Origin: JACCZR01 sp963830065
GTDB lineage: Bacteria > Actinomycetota > Thermoleophilia > Solirubrobacterales > Thermoleophilaceae
Length of the DNA: 64,000 nt
NCBI GenBank assembly: GCA_963830065.1
Contig: CAWHLA010000006.1
Coordinates: 248,001-312,000, forward strand
Direction: 5' to 3'
Shown here: positions 57,714 to 64,000 of the stretch, piece by piece
Numbering within the stretch: the stretch's first letter is position 1
How the letters are laid out: the number at the start of each line of letters is the position of its first letter
Notes under the pieces: model-generated
The model's input: only the letters and a program-made list of their open reading frames with translations
Database searches by the model: none
What the model was told of the DNA's origin: nothing
Position numbers and translations under genes: made by a program

Positions 57714-58519
57714 GCGGCGCGAGCGGCGGGCACGTAGCGCAGGCGGTCAGGCAAGAACGGAATCACCGCGCGCTTAACGTACTCCGCGCCACCGGCGACC
57801 AGGGTCTTCCGGACGGCGGTCGGCGGCAGCGGGAAGAAGCCGTACTCACGCCGGATGCGGCCGGGCAACAGCGCGATGGTGATGAAGTTGGCCGTCTCCA
57901 GCAGCGGCCGGGCGATCCAGGGGACCGGCGGCTCCATCACGATCTCCTTCGCGCGCTTGCGCGCCCAGTCGGTGACCAGCAGCGTGTCGCCCTCGAGCAT
58001 CTCGCGCTTGTAGTCGTGCAGGTCGCCGAGCGTGTCCGGCATGTCCGCGTCGGCGAGCCCGAAGAGGTTGCCCACCAGCTTGTAGTCCTCCCAGTAGGCC
58101 TCCTCCTCGGCGCGGGACATCGAGCGCACGTACTTGCGATAGACCACCACCCCGGAGTCCACCAGCGTGAACAGCACCCACAGCAGGAGGTCGGGCTGAT
58201 CGGCGCGGTAGGGAGTGCCCTCGGGGAAGCGCCCGGTGGCCTCGCGCAGGCGGCCGCTCACCTTCGCGTGCATCGCGCGCACGTGTGTGGTGATGCGCTC
58301 TGCCTCCTCGGCCTCGCCGAAGCCGATCGTGCTCATCACCTCCGCGGTGCGGGCCAGGCGGTCGTAGGGCTCGTCCATCGCGGTGGAGTGCGCGAGCAGG
58401 CCGGAGACCGCCAGCGGGTGGGCCGCCTGCATCAGCAGCGCGCGCGGCCCGGAGAGCGCGATGGCGCGCTCACGGTGGACCACGCGGAGCATCGAGTTGT
58501 CGTCGAAGAAGCCGGGCAC
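57710..58519 (-). CDS. MpaB/latex-clearing-protein-like oxygenase (DUF2236)
   Basis: A 269-aa DUF2236 protein: FDDNSMLRVVHRERAIALSG, PRALLMQAAHPLAVSGLLAH, RLARTAEVMSTIGFGEAEEA, RITTHVRAMHAKVSGRL, DLLLWVLFTLVDSGVVVYRK and KLVGNLFGLADADMP. The Q-A-A-H-P and second-half His/Arg residues are those thought to bind haem or metal in the ER-bound oxygenase MpaB family. Substrate unknown; relatives act on mycophenolic acid intermediates or rubber. GTG start; coupled to the MFS gene by GTGA. Confidence 0.87.
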   Translation of the reverse strand: MPGFFDDNSMLRVVHRERAIALSGPRALLMQAAHPLAVSGLLAHSTAMDEPYDRLARTAEVMSTIGFGEAEEAERITTHVRAMHAKVSGRLREATGRFPEGTPYRADQPDLLLWVLFTLVDSGVVVYRKYVRSMSRAEEEAYWEDYKLVGNLFGLADADMPDTLGDLHDYKREMLEGDTLLVTDWARKRAKEIVMEPPVPWIARPLLETANFITIALLPGRIRREYGFFPLPPTAVRKTLVAGGAEYVKRAVIPFLPDRLRYVPAARAA

Positions 58520-58540
58520 GTCTGAGCTTTTTACGGGGCC

Positions 58541-58546
58541 TAGACT
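58541..58546 (+). promoter_or_regulatory. -10 for the precorrin-2 dehydrogenase gene
   Basis: TAGACT, 10 nt before the ATG at 58557; TAGAC is repeated at 58551-58555. Confidence 0.4.
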
Positions 58547-58556
58547 CGCCTAGACC

Positions 58557-59297
58557 ATGCCCGCCCAAGCGTTTGCCGGCAAGGAATGCGTGTGCCAGTT
58601 CAAGCGCGGCATCTGTGACCAGAGCTGCGTGCAGGGGATGCTCGACACCCCCTTCTACATCGCCTGCCTGAAGCTGACCGGGCGCCGCTGCCTGGTGGTG
58701 GGCGGCGGGGAAGTCGCGCTCGAGAAGGTGGAGGGACTACTCGCCTGCGACGGCGACGTGACGGTGGTCGCTCCCGACGCGATCGACGCCATTGCCGACC
58801 TCGCCCGCGAGGGCTCGATCACCTGGGACCGGCGCGAGTACTCGGGACCGGCGGAGCTGGAGGGCGTGTTCATGGTCATCGCCTCCACCGACGACACCGA
58901 CGTGAACATCGGCATCTACGAGGACGCCGAGAAGCGGGCGATGCTGGTGAACGTGGTGGATGTCCCGCCGCTGTGCAACTTCATCCTTCCGGCCATCGTC
59001 CGCACCGGCCCGCTGGCCATCGCCATCTCCACCGCGGGTGCCTCGCCGGCGCTGGCCAAGCGGATCAAGGCCGAGATCGCCGACGAGTACGGCGAGCCCT
59101 ACGCGCGGCTCGCCGAGCTGCTCAACGAGGTGCGCGGGTGGGCCAAGGGCAACCTGCCCACCTACCAGGACCGCAAGGTCTTCTTCGAGTCGATCGTCAA
59201 CGGCGCGCCCGACCCGGTCGAGCTGCTGCGCCAAGGCGACGAGCAGGCCGTCCGCGACCTGATCGCCGCCGCGCAGAGCACCGCCCAGCCCGCCTAG
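58557..59297 (+). CDS. Precorrin-2 dehydrogenase / sirohydrochlorin ferrochelatase (Met8/CysG-N type) with a Cys-rich N-terminus
   Basis: A 246-aa NAD-dependent siroheme-pathway enzyme. Core from about residue 30: FYIACLKLTGRRCLVVGGGE, VALEKVEGLLACDGDVTVVA, VFMVIASTDDTDVNIGIYED, LVNVVDVPPLCNFILPAIVR and IAISTAGASPALAKRIKAEI. The first 25 residues add ECVCQFKRGICDQSC, four cysteines as C-x-C-x6-C-x3-C, absent from standard Met8 proteins and reminiscent of a small metal or Fe-S site. I keep the ATG 58557 because the cysteine pattern is regular; a second start at M28 (58638) would remove it. Confidence 0.87.
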   Translation: MPAQAFAGKECVCQFKRGICDQSCVQGMLDTPFYIACLKLTGRRCLVVGGGEVALEKVEGLLACDGDVTVVAPDAIDAIADLAREGSITWDRREYSGPAELEGVFMVIASTDDTDVNIGIYEDAEKRAMLVNVVDVPPLCNFILPAIVRTGPLAIAISTAGASPALAKRIKAEIADEYGEPYARLAELLNEVRGWAKGNLPTYQDRKVFFESIVNGAPDPVELLRQGDEQAVRDLIAAAQSTAQPA

Positions 59298-59304
59298 CCA
59301 CGGC

Positions 59305-59922
59305 GTGCACGCCGGCGACGTCATCTGGAACCCGCTCACCGGGGAGAAGGCGATGCTGGTGGAGTCGGCCGAGGACACCGGCGGCGCGCGGATCGTGTCC
59401 GACTTCTCGGTCGAGCGCGGCGGCTTCGTCCCCGGCGGCGAGCACATTCACGACCACTGCGACGAGCACTTCGAGGTGCGCGCCGGGCAGATCACCTTCT
59501 TGGCGGACGGCGTCGAGCGCACGCTCGCGGCCGGCGAGAAGCTGACGGTGCCGGCCGGCACCTGGCACCGCTGGTGGAATCCGGGGGAGGACGAGGTGCA
59601 GCTTCGGACGCGAGTCGAGCCGGCCTTGGACTTCGAGCGGGCGCTGATGGTGTTCTGGGGCTTGTGCGCGGACGGGCACGTGGACGAAGTGGGCACGCCC
59701 TCACCGCTTCTCGGCTCGCTGCTGGCCACGCGTTTCCGCCGGGAAATCCGTTTCCGCCAGCCACCCGACGCGGTGCAGCGGGTGCTCTTCCCCGTCCTTG
59801 CGTTCGTGGCCCGCAGGCGCGGCCTCGACCGAGTCATCGACCGATACCTGGATCCCGATACGCATCCGTCGGCCCAGACCGGCCTGGGTCGCCTGCCCGA
59901 GACCGTGATGCGCAGGACCTAG
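59305..59922 (+). CDS. Cupin-domain protein
   Basis: A 205-aa protein. Residues 1-105 form a cupin: VSDFSVERGGFVPGGEHIHD, HCDEHFEVRAGQITFLADGV with the HIH...EHFEV metal motif, and VPAGTWHRWWNPGEDEVQLR with the closing His. The C-terminal 100 residues are helical (VFWGLCADGHVDEVGTPSPL, VLAFVARRRGLDRVIDRYLD), a pattern seen in uncharacterised actinobacterial cupins. GTG start 7 nt after the precorrin-2 dehydrogenase stop. Confidence 0.83.
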   Translation: MHAGDVIWNPLTGEKAMLVESAEDTGGARIVSDFSVERGGFVPGGEHIHDHCDEHFEVRAGQITFLADGVERTLAAGEKLTVPAGTWHRWWNPGEDEVQLRTRVEPALDFERALMVFWGLCADGHVDEVGTPSPLLGSLLATRFRREIRFRQPPDAVQRVLFPVLAFVARRRGLDRVIDRYLDPDTHPSAQTGLGRLPETVMRRT

Positions 59923-59952
59923 CCGAGCCTCAGTGCCAGCACGGTTGCCCTA

Positions 59953-59981
59953 GGCCGCCATCGGAGTGATGATCGGCGGCC
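59953..59981. promoter_or_regulatory. Inverted repeat in front of the sensor kinase gene
   Basis: GGCCGCC (59953-59959) and GGCGGCC (59975-59981), 15-nt spacer, ending directly at the GTG of the kinase gene. Candidate operator or translation-masking hairpin. Confidence 0.35.
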
Positions 59982-61964
59982 GTGATGCGCTCGAGAACGC
60001 TCGCGTGGTCCGCCGGCGCGCTGGTCGCGGCGCTGGGCGTCGCCGTCCTCGTGCTCGAGGCCGGTGCCGGCGAGTACGCCGACCCGTGGGGCGACGCGGG
60101 GTCCGTGATCGCCGTGGTGACCACCACCGGTGTGGGGCTGGCGATAGTCCTGCGCCGGCCGGGAAACGTCGTCGGGTGGCTGCTGGTGCTTAACGGTTTC
60201 CTGCTCGCGGCGTCCGGGGTCATCACGGCCTGGGCCGCCTTCACACTGCAGAACCCGGACAGCCTCCCGGGCGGGCGGCCCGCGGCGATCTTGGAGACCC
60301 ACTCCTGGCCCCTCATCTTCTCCGCGATCGTCGCCCTGGGGTTCGTCTTTCCCGACGGCCGCCTTCCGTCGCGTCGCTGGCGGCCCGCGGTGGGCTTGGC
60401 AGTCGTCTCGTTCGCGGCCGTGCTCGTCGGCGGGACGTTCTCCGGCGAGCGCCTCGACGCTCCGTTCGAGCACATTCCCCCGTCCGGCGCCCTGCCGGAC
60501 GCCGTGAGCAACCTCCTGAGAGGGCTTGGCCTGCTGGGGATGATCGTGACCTTCGTCCTGGCGATGGCTGCCCTGGTGGTCCGCTTCAGGAGGTCTGAGG
60601 GCGAGGAGCGAGCGCAGCTCAAGTGGATCGCCTACGCGGGCGCGTTCATCCCGGTGTCGATCATCCTGGGGTCGATCGAGCCGAATGAGGGCGGCCCGGG
60701 CGCACTGACCTTCCTCGGGCTGATGCTCGTTGAGATCGGCATTCCGGCGGCCATCGGCGTCGCCGTCCTCCGCTACCGCCTCTACGACATCGACCGGCTG
60801 ATCAGCGCCACGCTGGTCTACGCCGTGCTGACGGTGTGCCTGGGCGCGGCGTTCGCCGCCGTGGTGCTGGTGCTGGGCATCGTCCTGGGCGGGGGCTCGG
60901 CCGCCGCCACGGCGGTGGCCACGCTGGCGGTGACGCTCGCCTTCCGTCCCTTGCGCGATCGCGTCCAGCGGCTGGTGGACCGTCGCTTTAACCGGCGGCG
61001 CTACGAGGCCAACCGACAGGTCGACGCCTTCCTGGCCGAGCTGCGCGAGGGCCACGCTCAGCCCGAGCGGATAGGCGAGGTGCTCTCCTCGGCGACGGGA
61101 GACCCCGAGCTGCGACTGCTGTTCTGGCTTCCGTCCCAGGACAGCCACGCCGACGAGCGCGGGTGGGTCTCAGAGCTTCCGCTCGAGCCGGCCGGGCGCA
61201 CCCCGGTGCGCCGCGGCGAGCTGCTGCTGGGCACGGTGGTCCATGACCCCTCCCCGACCGAGGGGCCCTCGCTGCTCGACGAGCTGATCCTGCGGGCCGG
61301 GCTGGCGATCGAGATCGCGCGCCTGCGCGTCGAGGTCCGCCGCCAGCTGGCCGAGGTGGAGGCTTCCCGGGCGCGCATCGTCTCTGCCACCCACCAAGAG
61401 CGCCGGCGCCTGGAGCGAGACCTCCACGACGGCGCCCAGCAACGGCTGGTGTCGATCGGGCTGGAGCTGCGACACGTGCAGCACGAGCTCGGGCCTGATT
61501 CCGGGGAGGCAGCATCCTCGCTGAACTCAGCGGTGGCCGGCCTGGGCGAAGCCATTGCCGAGCTGCGCGAGCTGGCCCGCGGCGTTCGCCCCGCCGCGCT
61601 GGACGACGGCTTGGGCCCCGCCCTGGAGGAGCTGGCGGCCCGAGCTCCGATAGCCACGGAGGTCGAAGCTACGGCCGAGCGTTTCGGCGAGGAGGTCGAG
61701 GCGGCGGCCTACTTCGTGGCCTCGGAGGCCTTGACCAACGTGGTCAAGCACGCCGCGGGCTCGCACGTGCTCTTGCGCGTGGACCGCGTGAACGAGCACC
61801 TCGTGCTCAAGGTGGAGGACGACGGTCGGGGCGGCGCCAGTCCCGAGGGCGGCTCGGGCCTGACCGGACTGCAGGACCGCCTCGCGGCCCTCGGCGGCCG
61901 CTTGGACCTGAGCAGCGAGGGCGGCGCCGGGACCCGGCTCGTGGCGGAGCTCCCGTGCGGGTAG
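59982..61964 (+). CDS. NarL-type sensor histidine kinase with multi-helix membrane input domain
   Basis: A 660-aa kinase. Residues 1-300 hold eight or so membrane helices with VGLAIVLRRPGNVVGWLLVL, VALGFVFPDGRLPSRRWRPA and VRFRRSEGEERAQLKWIAYA, a module often seen in actinobacterial HisKA_3 kinases. The linker LRYRLYDIDRLISATLVYAV leads to the HisKA_3 domain HQERRRLERDLHDGAQQRLV (phospho-His in DLHDGAQQ), LRELARGVRPAALDDGLGPA and a HATPase with SEALTNVVKHA, VEDDGRGGASPEGGSGLTGL. GTG start. Overlaps the response-regulator gene by 10 nt. Confidence 0.92.
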   Translation: MMRSRTLAWSAGALVAALGVAVLVLEAGAGEYADPWGDAGSVIAVVTTTGVGLAIVLRRPGNVVGWLLVLNGFLLAASGVITAWAAFTLQNPDSLPGGRPAAILETHSWPLIFSAIVALGFVFPDGRLPSRRWRPAVGLAVVSFAAVLVGGTFSGERLDAPFEHIPPSGALPDAVSNLLRGLGLLGMIVTFVLAMAALVVRFRRSEGEERAQLKWIAYAGAFIPVSIILGSIEPNEGGPGALTFLGLMLVEIGIPAAIGVAVLRYRLYDIDRLISATLVYAVLTVCLGAAFAAVVLVLGIVLGGGSAAATAVATLAVTLAFRPLRDRVQRLVDRRFNRRRYEANRQVDAFLAELREGHAQPERIGEVLSSATGDPELRLLFWLPSQDSHADERGWVSELPLEPAGRTPVRRGELLLGTVVHDPSPTEGPSLLDELILRAGLAIEIARLRVEVRRQLAEVEASRARIVSATHQERRRLERDLHDGAQQRLVSIGLELRHVQHELGPDSGEAASSLNSAVAGLGEAIAELRELARGVRPAALDDGLGPALEELAARAPIATEVEATAERFGEEVEAAAYFVASEALTNVVKHAAGSHVLLRVDRVNEHLVLKVEDDGRGGASPEGGSGLTGLQDRLAALGGRLDLSSEGGAGTRLVAELPCG

Positions 61965-62590
61965 TGATCGCCGAGGACCAGGCGCTGCTGCGTGAGGGCC
62001 TGGCCCGGCTGTTCACCGACGCTGGGCACGAGGTGGTGGCCGCCGTCGACGACGGCGACCGCCTGCGCGGTGCGGTGTCCGAGCACGAGCCCGACCTCGC
62101 CGTGGTGGACGTTCGCATGCCGCCCACGTTCACCGACGAGGGCCTGCGCGCCGCCCACTGGATCCGCGACGCCCACCCTGGCGTCGGCGTGCTCGTCCTC
62201 TCGCAGCACATCGACGCTGCCGGCGCCGCCGACCTGGTCACCCAGAGCGGGTTCGGCTATTTGCTCAAGGACCGGGTGCTTGAGGTGGACGAGTTCATCG
62301 ATGCCGCCGAACGGGTGGCACGGGACGGCTCGGCGCTGGACCCCAAGGTGGTGGCGCGCATGGTGTCCGCCGACTCGGGGATGGACGAGCTCTCGGCCCG
62401 TGAGCGGGAGGTGCTCTCCCTCATGGCCGAGGGGTTGACCAACGCCGGAATCGCAAAGCGCCTGGTGCTCACCGAGCGGACGGTGGAGAGCCACGTGCGC
62501 AACGTGTTCCTCAAGCTCGACCTGGCGGGGGAGGAGGACAGCCACCGGCGGGTCCTCGCAGTGCTCTCCTTCCTCGGGCGGACTCAGTAG
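61955..62590 (+). CDS. NarL/FixJ-family response regulator
   Basis: A 211-aa regulator: receiver RVVIAEDQALLREGLARLFT, phosphoacceptor in DLAVVDVRMPPTFTDEGLRA, VLVLSQHIDAAGAADLVTQS, GYLLKDRVLEVDEFIDA; DNA-binding LuxR helix-turn-helix LSAREREVLSLMAEGLTNAG, IAKRLVLTERTVESHVRNVF. Cognate of the overlapping kinase (10-nt overlap, GTG start). Probably regulates nearby genes, but no target site is visible. Confidence 0.93.
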   Translation: MRVVIAEDQALLREGLARLFTDAGHEVVAAVDDGDRLRGAVSEHEPDLAVVDVRMPPTFTDEGLRAAHWIRDAHPGVGVLVLSQHIDAAGAADLVTQSGFGYLLKDRVLEVDEFIDAAERVARDGSALDPKVVARMVSADSGMDELSAREREVLSLMAEGLTNAGIAKRLVLTERTVESHVRNVFLKLDLAGEEDSHRRVLAVLSFLGRTQ

Positions 62591-62656
62591 AGGCCCTGAG
62601 GCAAGTCGGGTGCATACCTCGATGTGCGACGGCGCCGGCCGGCGGACCATCGGTGC

Positions 62657-63247
62657 ATGGAAACCATCACGAACAATCTCATCCGAACGGCGTCCGTCGC
62701 CGCTCTCTCATCAACGATCGCGCTCGCGGCCCTCGGAGGCGCAGGCCCGGCCCAAGCCCGGGACCTCACACTCGTGAAGCCCGGCAAGTCGATCGCCGGG
62801 GTGAAGCTCGGCCAAACGCGGGCCTCCGTGCAGCGGTCGCGCCCGCTGGGGCGCCGGCGGCCGGTGAACACGGCTCGCCCCGGGAAGCGGCTCAGTCAGA
62901 CGTGGTCGACGTCCGACGGCGACGCATCCTTGGTTGTCGTCTATTCCGGCCGCCGGCGGGCATCCAAGGTCGTCTTCGTGAGCACGGGCCAGGGCTCATG
63001 GCACACCCCCGAGGGCGTCAAGTACGGCGACCCGCCCTACAAGGCGGTCGGCGTCTCGGGATGCGAGCCCTACGGGCGCAATGCCGACGGCAGTCGGGAC
63101 TACGTCGACAGCGACTACGACGAGACCTCCTGCGAGCGCCGATATCGCCGTGCGCGGTGGTTCTACGTCTCCTTCAACGCCGGCGACAGCGGCGAGGTCC
63201 TGGAGTCGATCTCGGGCTTCAGCCTGTCGACCCGGCGCATCCCCTGA
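62657..63247 (+). CDS. Secreted protein of unknown function
   Basis: A 196-aa protein with a signal peptide (TASVAALSSTIALAALGGAG, cleavage near PAQA-RD). The mature part begins LTLVKPGKSIAGVKLGQTRA, a stretch seen in actinobacterial secreted proteins with an SmpA/BamE-like GVKLG-x-T motif, followed by LVVVYSGRRRASKVVFVSTG and two cysteines (SGCEPYG, ETSCERR) that may pair. I start at the ATG 62657; the upstream frame adds 11 polar residues before the signal. It lies between two sensor-kinase systems and may be their target. Confidence 0.65.
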   Translation: METITNNLIRTASVAALSSTIALAALGGAGPAQARDLTLVKPGKSIAGVKLGQTRASVQRSRPLGRRRPVNTARPGKRLSQTWSTSDGDASLVVVYSGRRRASKVVFVSTGQGSWHTPEGVKYGDPPYKAVGVSGCEPYGRNADGSRDYVDSDYDETSCERRYRRARWFYVSFNAGDSGEVLESISGFSLSTRRIP

Positions 63248-63260
63248 AAATGAAGCGATC

Positions 63261-64000
63261 GTGAGGGCCACCGCATGGTCGATCTGCGCGGTGACGGTGG
63301 CCCTCGCTGCTGCGCGGCTGGGGCTCGCGGTGGCCGACCCGGAGTCCTCCAGCTCAGCGAGCGGGCCCGGGGTGCCCGGAGGCGGGGTGGCGGTGGCCCT
63401 CTTCGAGGCGGTAGCGCTCGGAGCGCTTGCCGTCGTCGGGGCCGTTATCGCCTCGCGGCGGCCACGCAACGCGATCGGTTGGATCCTGAGCGCGATTCCC
63501 CTCTCGCTGGGCGTACTGGTGCTTGGCACCCACCTCTACTGGACATTCCAGCTGGCGGGGAACCAGGATGCGGCGGAGCTGACCGCGTGGGTGTCGAGCT
63601 GGGCATGGGTGCCGGCGATGGTGCTTGCCCTGGGGCTGTTCCCACTGCTGTTTCCGAGCGGCAGCCCACCCACTCCCCGGTGGCGCTGGGTGGCCTGGGT
63701 GGCCGGCGCGGCGTCCGTCCTGCTGTTCGTGGGAACAGCCTTCGCGCCCGGGCGCTTCGAGGACTTCCCTGTCGAGAATCCGTTCGGGGGCGGCCCGGCG
63801 GCGGAGATCGCGGGAGGGCTCGGCTTCGTCCTGCTGCTCCTCGCGGCCGTGGCCTCCCTGGTGGCGATGGTGCTCCGTTTCCGCCGCTCACGCGACGAGG
63901 AGCGTCAGCAGATGAAGTGGGTCACGGCGGCCGCCGTGTTCTTTGTCTTCGCCTTCGCCTTTCCGAGCGACGAGCTGACCGGAGAGGACGTGGGCCTGGC
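63261..64000 (+). CDS. Membrane input domain of a second sensor kinase (cut by window edge)
   Basis: From the GTG at 63261 an open frame runs off the window (246 codons). It resembles the first 240 residues of the kinase at 59982: IASRRPRNAIGWILSAIPLS versus the RRPGNVVGWLL block, LALGLFPLLFPSGSPPTPRW versus the FPDGRLPSRRW block, and MVLRFRRSRDEERQQMKWVT versus the VRFRRSEGEERAQLKWI block. About six hydrophobic segments are visible. It is very probably the start of a paralogous HisKA_3 kinase. It begins 13 nt after the secreted-protein gene. Confidence 0.8.
   Translation, partial: MRATAWSICAVTVALAAARLGLAVADPESSSSASGPGVPGGGVAVALFEAVALGALAVVGAVIASRRPRNAIGWILSAIPLSLGVLVLGTHLYWTFQLAGNQDAAELTAWVSSWAWVPAMVLALGLFPLLFPSGSPPTPRWRWVAWVAGAASVLLFVGTAFAPGRFEDFPVENPFGGGPAAEIAGGLGFVLLLLAAVASLVAMVLRFRRSRDEERQQMKWVTAAAVFFVFAFAFPSDELTGEDVGL

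Overview
The window is GC-rich, densely packed bacterial DNA with no tRNA, rRNA, CRISPR array, phage or transposase that I can recognise. Gene content and style point to an actinobacterium of the class Thermoleophilia (Solirubrobacterales-like). The clues are many GTG and TTG starts, alpha/beta-hydrolase-adenylate cyclase fusions, a DUF559/AbiEi protein, PolX with a PHP domain, a full-length IleS and paired SpoIID-like proteins. That assignment is inference from family style, not a database result.

Layout: 0.1-2.8 kb holds a partial SDR, a delta-60-repeat lipoprotein, a HAD phosphatase and a frameshifted CAP-domain gene. 2.8-13 kb holds topoisomerase IB, a helicase-nuclease, PAC2, a YhaM-like nuclease, acetyltransferases, a cyclic-nucleotide-binding protein, an anti-sigma kinase and an amidohydrolase. 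12.7-16.9 kb is a STAS / sigma-70 / Usp operon, a split TauE exporter and OtsB. 16.6-26.5 kb holds PolX, a polyprenol-phosphate glycosyltransferase, thioredoxin, IleS, MarR, a frameshifted MerR-type regulator and fumarase. 26.5-34.3 kb holds a first hydrolase-cyclase, an HxlR redox operon, DUF899 and MFS genes and a crotonase. 34.3-41.6 kb carries two minus-strand operons: a KimA-like potassium permease with KdpD/KdpE, and an acetolactate-synthase-like enzyme with succinate-semialdehyde dehydrogenase. 41.6-45.7 kb has a second hydrolase-cyclase and two circularly permuted SpoIID proteins. 45.7-52.6 kb is a long minus-strand run (YchF, PAP2, epimerase, nicotinate phosphoribosyltransferase, DUF1385, M20, DUF559). 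52.6-64 kb holds a hydrolase/DoxX pair, RarA with a degenerate aldehyde dehydrogenase, MFS and MpaB genes, precorrin-2 dehydrogenase, a cupin and two NarL-type sensor kinases, the second cut by the window edge.

Three organisational habits run through the window. (1) Many starts are preceded by a TAnnnT hexamer exactly 6-8 nt upstream with no ribosome-binding site, which is the geometry of a leaderless promoter. In several cases the TAG/TAA of that hexamer is the stop codon of the upstream gene. (2) Same-strand neighbours are stitched by NTGA or TGATG start-stop overlaps. (3) Several convergent neighbours terminate on one shared CTAG.

Two genes (CAP domain, MerR/PAS) each carry two single-base losses at or near G runs while keeping uninterrupted homology. 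Sequencing error is as likely as pseudogenisation. The most interesting biological units are the TPP-enzyme/SSADH pair (a possible 2-oxoglutarate bypass of the TCA cycle), the KimA-KdpD-KdpE operon, the permuted SpoIID pair, the hydrolase-cyclase paralogues (one with a lost nucleophile) and a degenerate ALDH read from an apparent CTG start behind RarA.
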